A program made the position numbers and the translations under genes. Under the pieces are notes generated by a model that saw only the letters and a program-made list of their open reading frames with translations, ran no database searches and had not been told where the DNA came from. From Blastocystis sp. Blastoise (taxonomy: Eukaryota > Sar > Bigyra > Opalinata > Blastocystidae), in NCBI GenBank assembly GCA_039096225.1, contig JBBPEB010000023.1, positions 1-64,000 of the forward strand: DNA of 64,000 nucleotides, given 5' to 3'. This document shows positions 28,315-42,759 of this stretch, one piece after another. Every line of letters begins with the position of its first letter. Positions within the stretch are counted from its first letter, which is position 1.

Positions 28315-28991
28315 TCTTCTTTGAAATTAAAAAATATATGAAATTATATTACAATTTAAAATTTATATGAAATGTTCAGTTATCTCAAAAAAACATAATT
28401 GTTATAATAATTAGAAATCTTAGAAAAACAATAGTTTCAGTTTTTTGCATTTTTTTAAGTTTTTGTTAAATTAATTTTTTTAATTTAATTGACGATTCAA
28501 TTGTGTTTATTTATTAAATGTATATAATGGATTCTTTTTTTTATGATTTATTTTTTTTAAATTAATCAACGATTTATTAGTTTTTTTTTTAATTTTTCAT
28601 TTATTATATTCTAAAAGTAATATAGATAATATATAGGATAGATATGATTATAATTCATTATGTTTTGTAAATTTTATTTATAAATAATGTTTTTATTAAT
28701 TTCTAACAAAAAAGATTTGAAAAATAATATCAACAATGTATTGATAACTGAAACAATTGGTTCAAATAATGATTTAAATTGTTTATATAGTTCTTTTTGA
28801 ATATAATAACATGCGTCGTTTCTTCTTAAAGTTTTGAATATGATTATTATATACTAATAAGTGTATAATAAGAAAAACGATTCAATATAAATCACTGAAA
28901 AAAATTGTTAATAAAACATATAAATATACGCAATAACTATATATTAGCTAATAAAAAGAAAGACTTTTTATTTAATTAGATTGAATATTGA
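28315..28991. other. Intergenic region upstream of TLDc gene 2
   Basis: AT-rich with T and A homopolymers. It contains the 3' flank of the NFS1-type gene and the probable promoter of TLDc gene 2. No discrete element recognised. Confidence 0.5.
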
Positions 28992-29362
28992 TTATAGATT
29001 TGACCATTTAATAGTAGACATATCAATTCCTTCTTGTAGCATTTCCCAAAGGGGACTGATCTCTCGAAGGTGATTCACACTCTATATATTGATATATTAT
29101 TATGATTATTATTATGATTATTCATATATATAAATAACATTATAATATATGTATACTTTAATAATCATATCACAAGCTTTATCTATATCTTCTTTTGTAG
29201 TAAATCGATGTATACCGAATCTTATACTTGTATGTGCCAAATCATCATTTACTCCTAATGCTCTTAATACATAAGATGGCTCTAAAGATGCACTATATAT
29301 AGATATAGTAATAGTTAATAGAATTGAATAGAGGGTATTTGTATTGTTTAAATATAGAAAAG

Positions 29363-29398
<36 letters not shown>

Positions 29399-30933
29399 CC
29401 TAGTACAGGCACTACCACTACTAACAGCTAAATTCTTCATAGACATAATAAGAGATTCACCTTCAACACAAGCAAAGGATAGATTGACGATACCAGGATA
29501 ACGAGATGTACGGTCACCATTCAATATCACGTGAGTTAAATTTTTCATAATAGTATCAATAAAATAATTACTAAGTGACGTAATACGTTTTAAATCTTCC
29601 TCCATATCTAATTTACATAACTCAAAAGCACGACCCATACCCTATATAGAATAATAAGTATAATAATAATAATAATAATAAGTATAATAATAAGTATTAA
29701 TCATAATAATAATAATAATAATAATAAGTATATAAATATATATACTACACAAAGAGGTGTAGGAAGAGTACCACTTCGAAGACCCCTTTCTTGACCCCCA
29801 CCGGACATTAACGGAACTAAACGGACACGAGGCTTTCGGCGTACATATAATGCACCAACTCCTTTGGGTCCATATACTTTATGACCACTCATAGACATTA
29901 AATCGATATTACATTCATCTACATTAATAGGTAACTATATATATATTGTTATAAATTATTTAATATATAATAATTAATAATAATCATAATTAAAATAACC
30001 ATAATTAAAATAACTATAATAATAACTATTATATATACTTTTCCAACAAGTTGAGCACAATCGGTATGAAAGAATACTTTATGTTTTCTGCATATATTAC
30101 CAATAGATTTTAAATCTTGTTTCACTCCAATTTCATTATTAACACCCATTATACTAACTAAACTAGTACTTGGAGTAATAGCATTTTCTAATTCATTTAA
30201 ATCAATTAATCCATTCTTCTTTACAGGTAAATAAGTCACTTTATAACCACGCTGTTCTAACCATCTACAACTATCTAATACACACTTATGCTCCTATATT
30301 TATTATTTATTATATAATAAAAATAAATAAATTAAATTAAATTAAATTAAAAAAAAAACATAATAAATAAAAAAATTTACAATTTGACTAGTAATAACAT
30401 GATTTTTTTCTTTATAAAATTGAGCTACACCTTTAACAGCCAAATTATTACATTCTGTAGCACCAGAAGTAAATATAATTTCTTTAGAAGAAGCACCAAT
30501 AACATCAGCTATTTGTGCTCTGGCATTCTCTACAGCTGCATCAGCATTCCAACCATATGCATGTGTACGAGAATGAGGGTTTCCATAATTTTCACAAAAA
30601 TACGGAAGCATTGTATCTAATACTCTAGGGTCCATTCTTGTAGTTGCCTAGAATAAATACAGAGAACAATTCATCATTATTAAAATCAATAAAAGAATCA
30701 AAATAAGAATTAAATAAAAATTGACATACACCAGAATCCATATATATGATATTTGATAAATCATAATGAACAGCTGGAACTCTAGTCAATGGATTCTCTG
30801 ATTTTTGAACGGGAGCATCTTCATTTTCCAGCATACACGACATAAATCTCTTTGAAATCAATGAAGAACTTGTTTTCAAAACACTCAAACTACGCAAAGA
30901 ACTGTTTTTTAATAAAATCAATGAAGTATTCAT
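28992..30933 (-). CDS. NFS1: Mitochondrial cysteine desulfurase (NFS1/IscS type)
   Basis: Seven exons (30933-30730, 30647-30381, 30293-30039, 29934-29746, 29641-29400, 29292-29157, 29081-28992) join in frame to 460 residues, close to the human protein's length. It is a PLP enzyme that takes sulfur from cysteine for iron-sulfur cluster assembly. The N-terminus ([20 protein letters not shown]) is a typical matrix presequence. Conserved parts are [72 protein letters not shown] with the PLP lysine at about residue 261, and SSGSACTS with the catalytic cysteine at about 384. The C-terminus ends [18 protein letters not shown], as in eukaryotic NFS1. It diverges from TIM14 across 279 bp. Confidence 0.96.
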
Positions 30934-31212
30934 CGCTTAATAGAATCAATTCGGAAATAATGGATTTAGAAATGAAATAGAAAAAGAAGAGCTGGTTTCC
31001 TAAGCGAACAATTGTCAACAAGCATGGTTGATTCCTTTTTCCTTTTCCATTTTTCTTGTTTTTTCTAGAAACTTGCTAGCAAATCGCAAAGGAATAGTAT
31101 CTCGTTTTCCCCTTTTTTCTCTTTCCATTTTAGAAAATCCCAACGGTTTTCTCATTTTTCCATTTCATTTTTCGTTTCTATCGATTCTCTGGTCATTGTT
31201 GAATATATAGAC
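30934..31212. promoter_or_regulatory. Shared divergent promoter region, NFS1 and TIM14
   Basis: The 279 bp between the two start codons is clearly less AT-rich than other intergenic DNA, with T/C-rich runs (TTTTTCCTTTTCC, CTCTTTCCATTTTAG) and CTAGAAACTTGCTAGC. Both genes encode mitochondrial matrix or inner-membrane proteins, so co-regulation is plausible. No TATA box or named factor site can be assigned with confidence. Confidence 0.5.
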
Positions 31213-32084
31213 ATGTTTTCCAGACTAGCATTATCTACAACACCTCTATTAGCAAAATCTCTATTCACAAGAACAGTTCCTGCTGTTTCACCTGTAATGA
31301 ATACCTTCCAATCTGTATATTTCGCTATTCTTCAATTTATTTCATTATTAACATATGATTTGCATCATATTTATATCACTTACATTTCATTAAATCCATA
31401 GACAAGGTCCTATCACATGACAAAACAACAAGATAGTATATTCCTTGTAGCTGGTCTTGCTGTAGCAGGTGGTGCCTTAGTTGCTAGATATTTTATTCTT
31501 GTATTTATTTGAATATGAATAAGAATTCTTTTTAATTCGTGTTTTAATTCTTTTAAATATATATATATATATAGGCTGCTGATAGTTATAAGAATAGAAC
31601 TGATGGAAAATCATCGTTAGCTTTTTCTAAATTTTATGAAGGTGGTTTTGAAGATAATATGACCAAACGTGAAGCAGCACTTATTCTTGGCGTTCGGTAT
31701 GTATTTTTTTTTTTTTATATTTATTTGTTTTTTATTCTATTTTTATTATATTTTTATTCTATTTTTAATATATTTTTATTATATTTTATTCTATTTTTAT
31801 TCTATTTTTATTATATTATTATTCTATTTTTATTATATTTTTATTATGTTATTATTCTTATTTTTAATTATTCTGTTTATTAAATTAATTCCTATTATAA
31901 TTTATTAAAAAACAATATATAATAAGTCTACACTATAAATAGAGTGAATGCGACTCCTCAAAGAATTCAAGCTGCTTATAAGCGATTATTATTAAAGAAT
32001 CACCCTGATAAAGGAGGTAGTCCTTTTATTGCTTCTAAAATCAATCAAGCAAAAGATATGTTAGCTGGAGGTACTGAAAAGTAA
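31213..32084 (+). CDS. TIM14: TIM14/PAM18, J-protein of the mitochondrial import motor
   Basis: Four exons (31213-31314, 31402-31500, 31575-31696, 31943-32084) give 154 residues. The protein stimulates mitochondrial Hsp70 ATPase at the TIM23 channel. The N-terminus (MFSRLALSTTPLLAKSLFTR) looks like a presequence. One membrane segment lies at about residues 46-67 (IFLVAGLAVAGGALVARYF). The J domain is C-terminal: FYEGGFEDNMTKREAALILG, then the HPD triad at 128-130 in KNHPDKGGSPFIASKINQAK. This matches the TIM14 family rather than PAM16, which lacks HPD. The exon 3 donor is GTATGT. Exon 4 ends GGTEK-stop. It diverges from NFS1 and converges with the Rab gene. Confidence 0.96.
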
Positions 32085-32674
32085 AAAGGAATTATAGAAT
32101 TATTCATATTATTTTTATTCTCATTATGTATATAAATATTTTAATATTTGGGCTTTATTAGTAGTGTTGTTTTATATGTATACAATAAATAAATTATATT
32201 TTTTTTAATTGATATTCAATCATCATTAAAACTTATGATTACTGTATAATAAAATATTCATAATTGATTGAAAATATATACCTATCAAAATGATTCAAAA
32301 CGTATACTTGTTTTCAAATACACAAATATTATGATATTTGTATGAATTCATTTCTTAATGACCTTTACATCTATCACAATAACAATAAATTTATTGATAA
32401 AAATGTCTTAATCTATATTTTAAAGAGAATCAACACTAGTTATTATTTTCTTGAAAAAAAAAGTAAAAAAAGTCAACGATTAATTATATCACACACATAG
32501 AATAAGAGAATCTTATTTGAAAAGTTAATCAACATATAAAAATTCATTAAAAGAAAACAATAAAAATAATAATTTAAAAATATGTTATAAACTCTAATAG
32601 AAAACAAACAAAAATAGATAAAAATATTTTATTAGCACAGAGAAAAGAATCTATTTGTATTATTATATTGGTTT
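32085..32674. other. Convergent intergenic region
   Basis: 590 bp between the stop codons of TIM14 (plus) and the Rab gene (minus). It probably contains both 3' UTRs and polyadenylation sites. AATAAA occurs near 32184-32190. No other feature is visible. Confidence 0.5.
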
Positions 32675-33630
32675 TTACTTACAGCAATCCTAGAATAGAA
32701 ATAGAAGAATAATAAATAAATGAATAAATGAATAATTAAATGAATAATTAAATGAATAATTAAATAAATAATTAAATAAATAATTATATTAATATGATAA
32801 CGATTATTATTGATATATATACATTTTTAACAGGATTAGGATTAGGACGACCAGGCATAGGACCTGGAGTTGGAGTTGGACTGGGCAAATTTCGATTATT
32901 ATTTAAGCAATCTCTCGCTAATTTTGTAAAACACTATAAATTAAAGATATATATATATATGCTCAATTATAAATTATATACTTTAATTAGGATAGATATT
33001 CATAATAATAAGATTATATATATATATATACTTCATTAACATTTTGACCTGTTGCAGCAGAAGTTTCAAAAAAAGGAATACCATATTTATTTGCTAAATT
33101 TTGTCCTTCTTGTGTAGAAACTTGCTATATATATATATATAATTAATTCATAATGATTCAAAGGAAATGTTTATAATATAAAATACTCTTTCACTTTCCA
33201 AATCACATTTATTACCCACTAAAACAATATTTACATCATCACCAGCATACTATAAGTATATATAGTAGATTATATTATATTATATTATATATACTTTATT
33301 AATTTGTTCCATCCACATTTCAACATTTTGAAAAGAGGATTTGTCAGTAATATTATAAACAAGTAGCATTCCATTAGCCCCTCTAAAATAAGACACCGTG
33401 ATCGTCCTAAAACGATCTTGACCAGCTGTATCCCATATCTGAAGTTTAATGGCTTTACCGTCAATATTTATATTTTTAATCTTGAAATCAACTCCAATTG
33501 TAGCAATGTGTGTCAATACATATGTTTGTGATGAATATCTTAATAATAAGCATGTTTTACCAACAGCAGCATCTCCAAGAGTGAGAATTTTGAATTGATA
33601 ATCAAATTTTTGTTTTGGAGCTGGAGCCAT
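32675..33630 (-). CDS. Rab-family small GTPase (Rab8/Rab10-like)
   Basis: Five exons (33630-33295, 33249-33187, 33124-33032, 32933-32823, 32689-32675) join in frame to 205 residues. Rab GTPases direct vesicle transport; the closest resemblance by eye is the Rab8/10/13/1 group. Motifs: P-loop GDAAVGKT (19-26), switch I ATIGVDFK with Thr at 44, WDTAGQDRF (66-74), NKCD (125-128) and ETSA (153-156). Oddities are Asp for the usual Glu in WDTAGQE, Ala instead of Ser in the P-loop, and a Pro/Asn-rich tail ([18 protein letters not shown]). The last exon is only 15 nt and supplies DCCK-stop, giving the two adjacent cysteines needed for geranylgeranylation. Without it the protein would lack a membrane anchor. 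Confidence 0.94.
32700..32790. repeat. Short tandem repeat in the last Rab intron
   Basis: Repeats of AAATGAATAATT and AAATAAATAATT, period about 12-13 bp, lie between Rab exons 4 and 5. They sit just upstream of the 15-nt terminal exon on the transcribed strand. Confidence 0.7.
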
Positions 33631-36190
33631 TCTGTTTCTTTTACTAATAAAATAAAAAATGAAATGTTATATTTCATTATTTATAACAATTTTTAGTACT
33701 TTTAAAAAGATATGAAACAATTAAGAAAAATAATCATAAAAAAACATTGAACTTCACTGAGAAAAAATATATTTTCATGATTATTTTCTTATCAATTGTT
33801 TAAAACTTGAAGTCATTTTGTGAAACTTGCAATATTAAGAATGGCATTTCTTTTATTTAAAAGTGTTTTTCGTCGTTATTTGATAATTTATGCATGTATA
33901 TATTCATGATCTACTTAATTTATAGTAAAGTCAATATGACAACAACAAGAATTCACTGAAAAAAGTATCTTTTTTAATTTTAAACTTTTTTAATCAGTTT
34001 TATCGTTGACTTAAAAGGTTCATCACATATAAATTATTTTCAAAGAACATAGAACAACGAATGACGACCATTTTGAGAAAGAGTCAACATCAAATTAGTT
34101 GTCTAGATTAATTAGTGTTCCCCATCACTGTGAGTAATAGAGTACAATCTTATTCAGTTGTCAAATAAAACGCAAACATCTTATAGGCAGTATAGATAAC
34201 AAAAAACAAATATATTTAAACTGTCCCAAGGATTCGTGAAACAAAACGAATTTATACTGTATGTTTTTTTGGATTTTAAAAAATTGCATTTCTCATTTTT
34301 TAATTATTTTTCCTATTCACTACAAGGTGATTCATCGTTTTCGGGTATATTATTGTTCACTAGATCCTATTCTACTTCTTTTTATCCTAATTATTTTATT
34401 TTAGATGAATCTTTTTTTAATTTTATTTTTTTTTCAATTGATAACTGTTCAACTTTTTTTGTTAAGTTTATTATCATCATATTCTTATTTTTTCTTATCA
34501 TTTTATCAAAGTTTTATTACTATTTAAAGTTCTATGATTATTTAATCTATTTTCTAGTGCTTTCATTGATCGTCCCTAGTTGCTATACATAGTTTGTTCC
34601 ATCGGCTTTATAAAAAGATATGACTGTATGTATTTATTCATTATTTATTCCATTTTAATGTGTATCACTAGCAGGCACGAAGAAATTTGGTATATTTTCT
34701 CCAGTCAAAAAGGTTTGTCTCCCATGGGGAAAACCATATTTTTTTTGAAAATTCAAAAAATGCAAAAGGTTGATGGTTTTTCATCGACTTAGAGAAATTT
34801 TTGATAAAAGTTGAGTTTTGAAATTTTCATTTTGAGTCTTTTTAGACAATAGACAATGAATAATGATTTACTGTAGCGTATAAGGTATAGAAATATAAAA
34901 ATTGATTGACTTTAAACGAGTTTTAGGGATCAGTCAATTAATGAGGTCAGATTTGTTTGCTGTTAAAGATATATTTATGTGTAGACTCTGACTTGTAACG
35001 TAACCGTTATTTCAATTATTCAAAATAAAAGGACAAGAGTCGTAATTCAGTCAACTTTTTGAATATTCATTTTTGAAGTGTTTTAAAGTCATATTATTGC
35101 TGATACAGTCATCTTAACTCTAATAGACAACTCTTTGAGCTTGTATAACATAACTTGAGTCAAAATCATAAAATATTTTTTTGTGTTTTAAAACAAACAT
35201 TATCTTCTAAATAAGTCATGCATGATATGTCTAAGTTATTTAAATAAGAAAAAAATGCAAATAAAAGAAAATATACGTTTTAAAAGTCAAAAGAAAAAAT
35301 AAAAAAAAGACTTTGAAAAATTAAAAAATGGAAACACATTTTTTAATTTATTTTCTTACATGGAACCAAACTGAGTTTGGTAAAATGATTTTAAAATTCT
35401 TTTTGAATTCAACATAACATATATTTCATTTTTTGAAGAGTTTAAACTATACACAACATGTGTAGACACAATTTTTTATGTAATTAAGTTGATTAAGTAC
35501 GTTTAAAAGACAAACTATTTTTATATCGACTAAGAATCGTTTAGAATAACACAGTTAGACATTTATAATAGTCAGAATACTAAAATAAACAATATTTGTG
35601 CAACAACTCATTTTGTCATTAGGTCAATATTGCTAAAAAGGAGTTCTGATACATGTTTCTAACTCACAAAGACCACTCATAATCAACCGTTGTATGCATA
35701 AATTTTTATTTATATTTTTGACAAAAATGTTAATTATGAAAATGTAAATATTGTATAAAAAGTGATCATTCATAGTCTTTAACTTACTTTGAGTATATAG
35801 CAATCCATAAATAGATTAAATAAGCTATAATAAAAATAGAATTAAAATAGATTGCTTTAAAACGTATTAAAGACTTTTTCACAACTATTATTTGACTCAA
35901 AACCATTATAAATTTTCATATTAGTCACGAAAAATAAACATATAAAAAATTTAGTAAACTGCAAAAATAAAAAAAGAGAAAAATAACAAAGTTAATTCAA
36001 CATCGTCATTTTGTACAAAAAATATAGAAAATTTTCAGTGAAACACTACAGAAAATATGAATTTTCTTGCCTTTTTATTCTGAAGTGAAATATTGTTTTG
36101 AGAGAAAAAATATCTCATTATTTTTTTGCTTTTATCTTGTCGTCAAAGACAAATTTTTTATATTTATGTATATTTATTTTATTATATATT
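33631..36190. other. Gene-poor region, no supported gene
   Basis: AT-rich with slightly higher complexity than the left end. The plus-strand open frame 34236-34592 is Phe/Tyr/Ile-rich and shows no start context or motif. GC-richer stretches lie near 34200-34250 and 34660-34740. Many AGTCAA/TTGACT hexamers are scattered between 33.9 and 35.9 kb, which may be chance. The Rab promoter should lie in the first few hundred bases. Confidence 0.5.
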
Positions 36191-38890
36191 GTTTATTTGT
36201 TTATAGGTTGAAATTGTGCTGTAAGAAAACAGTTAATTGTACGGATGGTGAAGTATACCACTGATTTAAGTCCTATTTTATCTTTTTCTTATTGGCCAAT
36301 TAGGTAATTAGGTGATTTTTCATTTCTTGGCTTTTTGGTTGCCAAATCAGTTTATAGACAATCAGGTATGCTCTTTTAATTACTCTTTATTGCTTTTATT
36401 TATTTATTTGTTTACTTAATTGCTTTTATTTCTTTTATATATTTTTATATATATTTATAGGTATCTTGCTCCAGAGTATGCAAAAAAAAGTTAAAAATAC
36501 TTTAGTGAAGGTATATTCCTATATATATATTATTTTTAGTTTCTTTTCTTTTGTATTAAATATTTTTTTTTAATATGTTATTATTTTATATATTAGTATT
36601 TATATTCTTTTGTTATATACCATATATAATATATTTATAATACTTATGCTATTACATTATAGGTTAAAATGGTATTAGAATTGTACTTGTCGTTGCTTCT
36701 GTTTATCAAGTTAGTGTATATTATTATATTTTTATCTTAGTTTGCTTTTATACCTTTTTAAATAATATATATATATAGATTTAATAAATGTTTTTATAAT
36801 ATATTCTGTATTGTTTTCGTTATTGAATAGTTTATTATATCTGAATGACATATAGCTTTTTGTTTAAATCATATATATATATATTGTTTTATTGTATATT
36901 TATATAGTTTTTCTTAGTATAGTGCTTTTTCGTTGATTTCATATCAATGAATTAATGGTATATCTATATTTACTTATTTATGTATTATAATTATTATCAT
37001 ATAGAATAGAGACTTTTGTAAAATATCGTGAATGCTTTCTTGGAAGCTATATATTATTTTATTCAGGTATGGATATATTGATATTATTATGATTTTATTT
37101 TTATAAATAGATATATATTATTATATAGAAATATATTCACTGCTATTTAGAATATTATCATTTTAATTGATATATAAGGTACATATATATATAAATATAT
37201 AAATTATACTAACAATTATGTATATTAATTTTTTTTATATATGATTTTTGTTAAATTTCTTTTTTTGTATATTATTTATATATATATAGATAGGTTTTCT
37301 CTACATTTTTACTTGTTTCCAATATTATTATATATATTCCTTTTATATGAAGTATTATTGCAATAAGAATACTTAGTATTAAAGTAGTTATTTTTTATTT
37401 GTTTAGTTTTCTTTTATATATATATTTATATATTAGTAATTAATACATATATAGAAGGGCTTAATATAGTTTATATCATGATGTTTCTCTTATTCTTTAT
37501 AAATAAAGTATATATATATAAATAAAGTATATATATATATATTATTATTATATATTGATTAAAATACATTTCATCCAGTATAAATATATTATAATGTATG
37601 TCTAACTTGTTATTCTTATGCTTACTATCCATTTGAATATAATTTTATTATAGGTTTATAATCCTTTGGAAATGGCTTTATTATTATATATAATGTTAGC
37701 TGCTAAATCTGATGGCTTTTCTTTCTGTTTCTGGAAGAATAGGAAATATTAATTATATGAAGTCATAAAAAATAATAGAAATGATTATTAATTAAAAAAG
37801 GTATATATTTATATATATTTATTAATATTTATTTACTATTGTTTATATTATATATAGAATTCATGAAGAAATTTTTATATTGAAAATATGGTATATTTAT
37901 TATCTTTATCATCTATATTTCTATATATAGACAAATTATAGCGATATAATATGATTCTCCTTCTTTGTCCTCTCTTTGGTATATATGGAAAGTATATCAA
38001 ATATATATTATATGCTTAGAGGCTATAAACTATTGATGATGATTAAATATTAATTCTAGTATATATGTATTTATTATAAATATTTTATTTTATTATTTTT
38101 ATTGTTCTTTATAGTATGTATATAGTTGATTTATCATAAATTATTATAAGTATATATTTATTTAGGGTTTATTAGACACTACGAAGTATTATTACAATTC
38201 ATCAAAGGAAATATGTATATATATATAATAATAATAATAATTATTATTATTATTGTTTATAGGTTATAAGATCATGAGTAATATTATGTCGGTTGCTACA
38301 TAGTAATATATATAAAGAAAGAAGTATAGGAAATCATTTAGTATTATACAAGTGAAGTGGATTATTATTTGATTAAAACTTCATCTATTTTATGCTGTGA
38401 ATAATATCAATAAAAATCAAATATTAAAAAAATATATACATGTCAAAATCAATAGAATAATTTAAATAATGTATATATATGCCTCTTATCATTTATTTAT
38501 TATATAGGTTCAGTTTCTATACTTTATGAAATTGCCATTTTGCTGATCACTTAAATTAAATTAAAAATGATGTTTTTTCTTATTATTATTTTTCTTATTA
38601 TTATTTTATATTTTTTTTATGTATGTTTTAATTATATTATTATATTGTTTTGTTATGTAAGAATAAATATTATACTACGACTGAAACAGTGACTGAATCG
38701 AAATGTACTGGAATTTAAGACAATTTCCGCAATCGCAATTTTTGCCATTTCTAAACTGGAAATGGCAAAAATTGCGATTGCGGAAACGGCAATAATTTTA
38801 TTTCCAGTTGAGAAATGGCAATAATTGCGATTGCGGCACTATTGCGAATTCGATGTTGGGTGGCGGAAAAAACCGTAAAAATGCCTGCTA
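36191..38890 (+). other. Region with many exon-like islands bounded by splice-like signals, no coding continuity
   Basis: About ten short GC-richer islands are preceded by TATAG and followed by GTATAT or similar. Examples start near 36461, 36663, 37655 and 38264. Two adjacent islands (36461-36510 and 36663-36709) stay open in one joined frame, but most others contain stops. This could be the 5' part of the Asn/Ser-rich gene that follows, a spliced noncoding RNA, or a decayed gene. I cannot build a protein from it. Confidence 0.3.
38724..38836. repeat. Nested GC-richer inverted repeat with two alternative hairpins
   Basis: A perfect 28-bp arm (38724-38751) is repeated as its reverse complement at 38759-38786, with a 7-nt loop. 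A second, slightly diverged copy of the right arm lies at 38812-38836 and extends leftwards into ATTTCCAGTTGAGAAATGG, which complements the loop-spanning CCATTTCTAAACTGGAAAT. The left arm can therefore pair either with the near copy (28 bp perfect) or with the far copy (about 40 bp, few mismatches). The element is much richer in GC than its surroundings. It sits just upstream of the acceptor of the next gene's first visible exon, probably inside an intron or 5' region. Confidence 0.9.
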
Positions 38891-38900
38891 GTGTATATAG

Positions 38901-39785
38901 GTTAACAATAATAATAATGATGAAAAGAATCTAGATTCTAGAAAACTTGACGATTTTAATAAGGTATGATTCTCTATTTTATGTTTGTTTAATAATGATT
39001 ATCTTTTTTTATCATATCTATAGTCTTGCGCAAATGAAGATTCATCTAAAATTACTAATAATAATGACAATGCAAATAATAATAATTCTAATAATGTAAA
39101 TAGAACTTCTTCGGATAGAATTACTGATACTGTTCATGATGAAGAAGACAAACAAAATCAAAATAATTTTGGTTGTATTCCTAAGAATGATTGTATTAGT
39201 AAGATTGATGATAATAATAAATCTGGTAATAAAAAAGAAGAAGAAGACCGTATTGAAGAATCTGAATCATCTAAAGGCCGTTCAACAACAGATTTAGCTA
39301 AAAAATATATAATTAATAGCGATAATTTAAGAGATTTTAATTCTACTCAAACGACTACATCTGATACAAAACAAACACAAAAAGAATGCGTTAATAATGT
39401 TAGTTTTATGTTTGGTAATACGTCTTCTTCTCCTAATGCTGAATCTATTCAAAGGACTCTAAGAAACCTCCAAAGTAATAGCAATCAAGTTGAAAGTACA
39501 AATAATCAAAATCCTTTTACATCTTCAGAACCAACTATGTTAGCATATTCACCTGTAAACATTTCTAATAGTGGAAATTCATCAATAGATCCACATGCTA
39601 TCAATCAAAATGAAATGACAGCTGGTGAAATCACTAGAACTAATTCTCAACCTAATTTTAATAGTATTATTTCTAGTAATACAAATAGAATTAATCAAAA
39701 TCAAAGTGATAATGAATCTAATGCATCAGAAGATTCAGAACATCCTTCTCTTATTCCTACAAATGAAGAAGAAAGCAATAAATAA
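38901..39785 (+). CDS. Asn/Ser/Thr-rich low-complexity protein, 3' part only
   Basis: Two joined exons (38901-38963 and 39024-39785) are open in one frame for 274 codons and end with TAA at 39783-39785. The intron is GTATGATT...CTATAG. The sequence is rich in Asn, Ser, Thr, Gln and acidic residues (for example NNNDNANNNNSNN and SDNESNASEDSEH), is hydrophilic throughout, and has no membrane segment or recognisable domain. The first exon is preceded by a good acceptor (GTGTATATAG), so a 5' portion is missing from this model. A Met at 39408 could start a shorter 125-residue product, but the frame is open well upstream. Function unknown; such composition is common in regulatory proteins of AT-rich genomes. 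Confidence 0.6.
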
Positions 39786-40597
39786 TATGAAATGTTATAT
39801 GAATTTGTTTTTAAGTTTATTCTATTTATATTTATGTTTTCTTCCTTTTATTTTTAATCATATCAAATATATATTATATTTTATTATTTATTATTATCAG
39901 CGTTTTCTTTCTACTTTCAATCTTATATCATTTTTAATCATTTGATATATATATGTATATATATATATATTATTTGATCAATATATATATATATTCTTTT
40001 AATCATTTTTTAATATATTCTATCTTCAAGCCATCATAAAAGTTTTTCCAAGTTGCTTTTTTTTTTTTGATTTCTTTTTTTTTTTGTTTTGTTTGTATTA
40101 TATTTATATGTGTACTTATAGTTTATTTTTGATTGTTTGTTTTGTAGTTTTTATACAATATTAGTCTTCAAAATATTGTATTCTTCATTGTTCATGATAA
40201 GGAATAATACTCGTTTATCATCAACATTAATCAAAAAAATCATCAAATTTTTAATTTTGAAATATGATTTATTTATTTTTTTTTTGTAAAATTTAATTAA
40301 TAGATTTTGTTTAATAGAAGAGCAAAACTACTTGATCTAATGAATAATTGGCTAATAAGAATGTTAATAAGAATAAAGAATGAATACATATTGTTTGTAT
40401 TATAGGAATATAATTAGAAATAATATAAATATGTAGAATAATTAAAAAAATAATGAATTTCAAAAGAAAATAATAATATTTTTCAAAGTAGAATTGAAAA
40501 AATAATATTAATTCTTATAATATACTTGATTAATAATATTAATTCTGTTTATAATATAGTTGATTAATAATATTAATTCTTTTTATAATATAGTTGA
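39786..40597. other. Convergent intergenic region
   Basis: Lies between the stop of the plus-strand Asn/Ser-rich gene and the stop of the minus-strand membrane protein gene. It contains T-rich runs and, at 40500-40600, three repeats of TATAGTTGATTAATAATATTAATTCT. No gene seen. Confidence 0.5.

Positions 40598-42759
<2,162 letters not shown>

Noticed and set aside
34236-34592. 118-residue plus-strand open frame
   Set aside because: Phe/Tyr/Ile/Leu-rich composition expected from T-rich DNA, with no motif and no exon-like borders.
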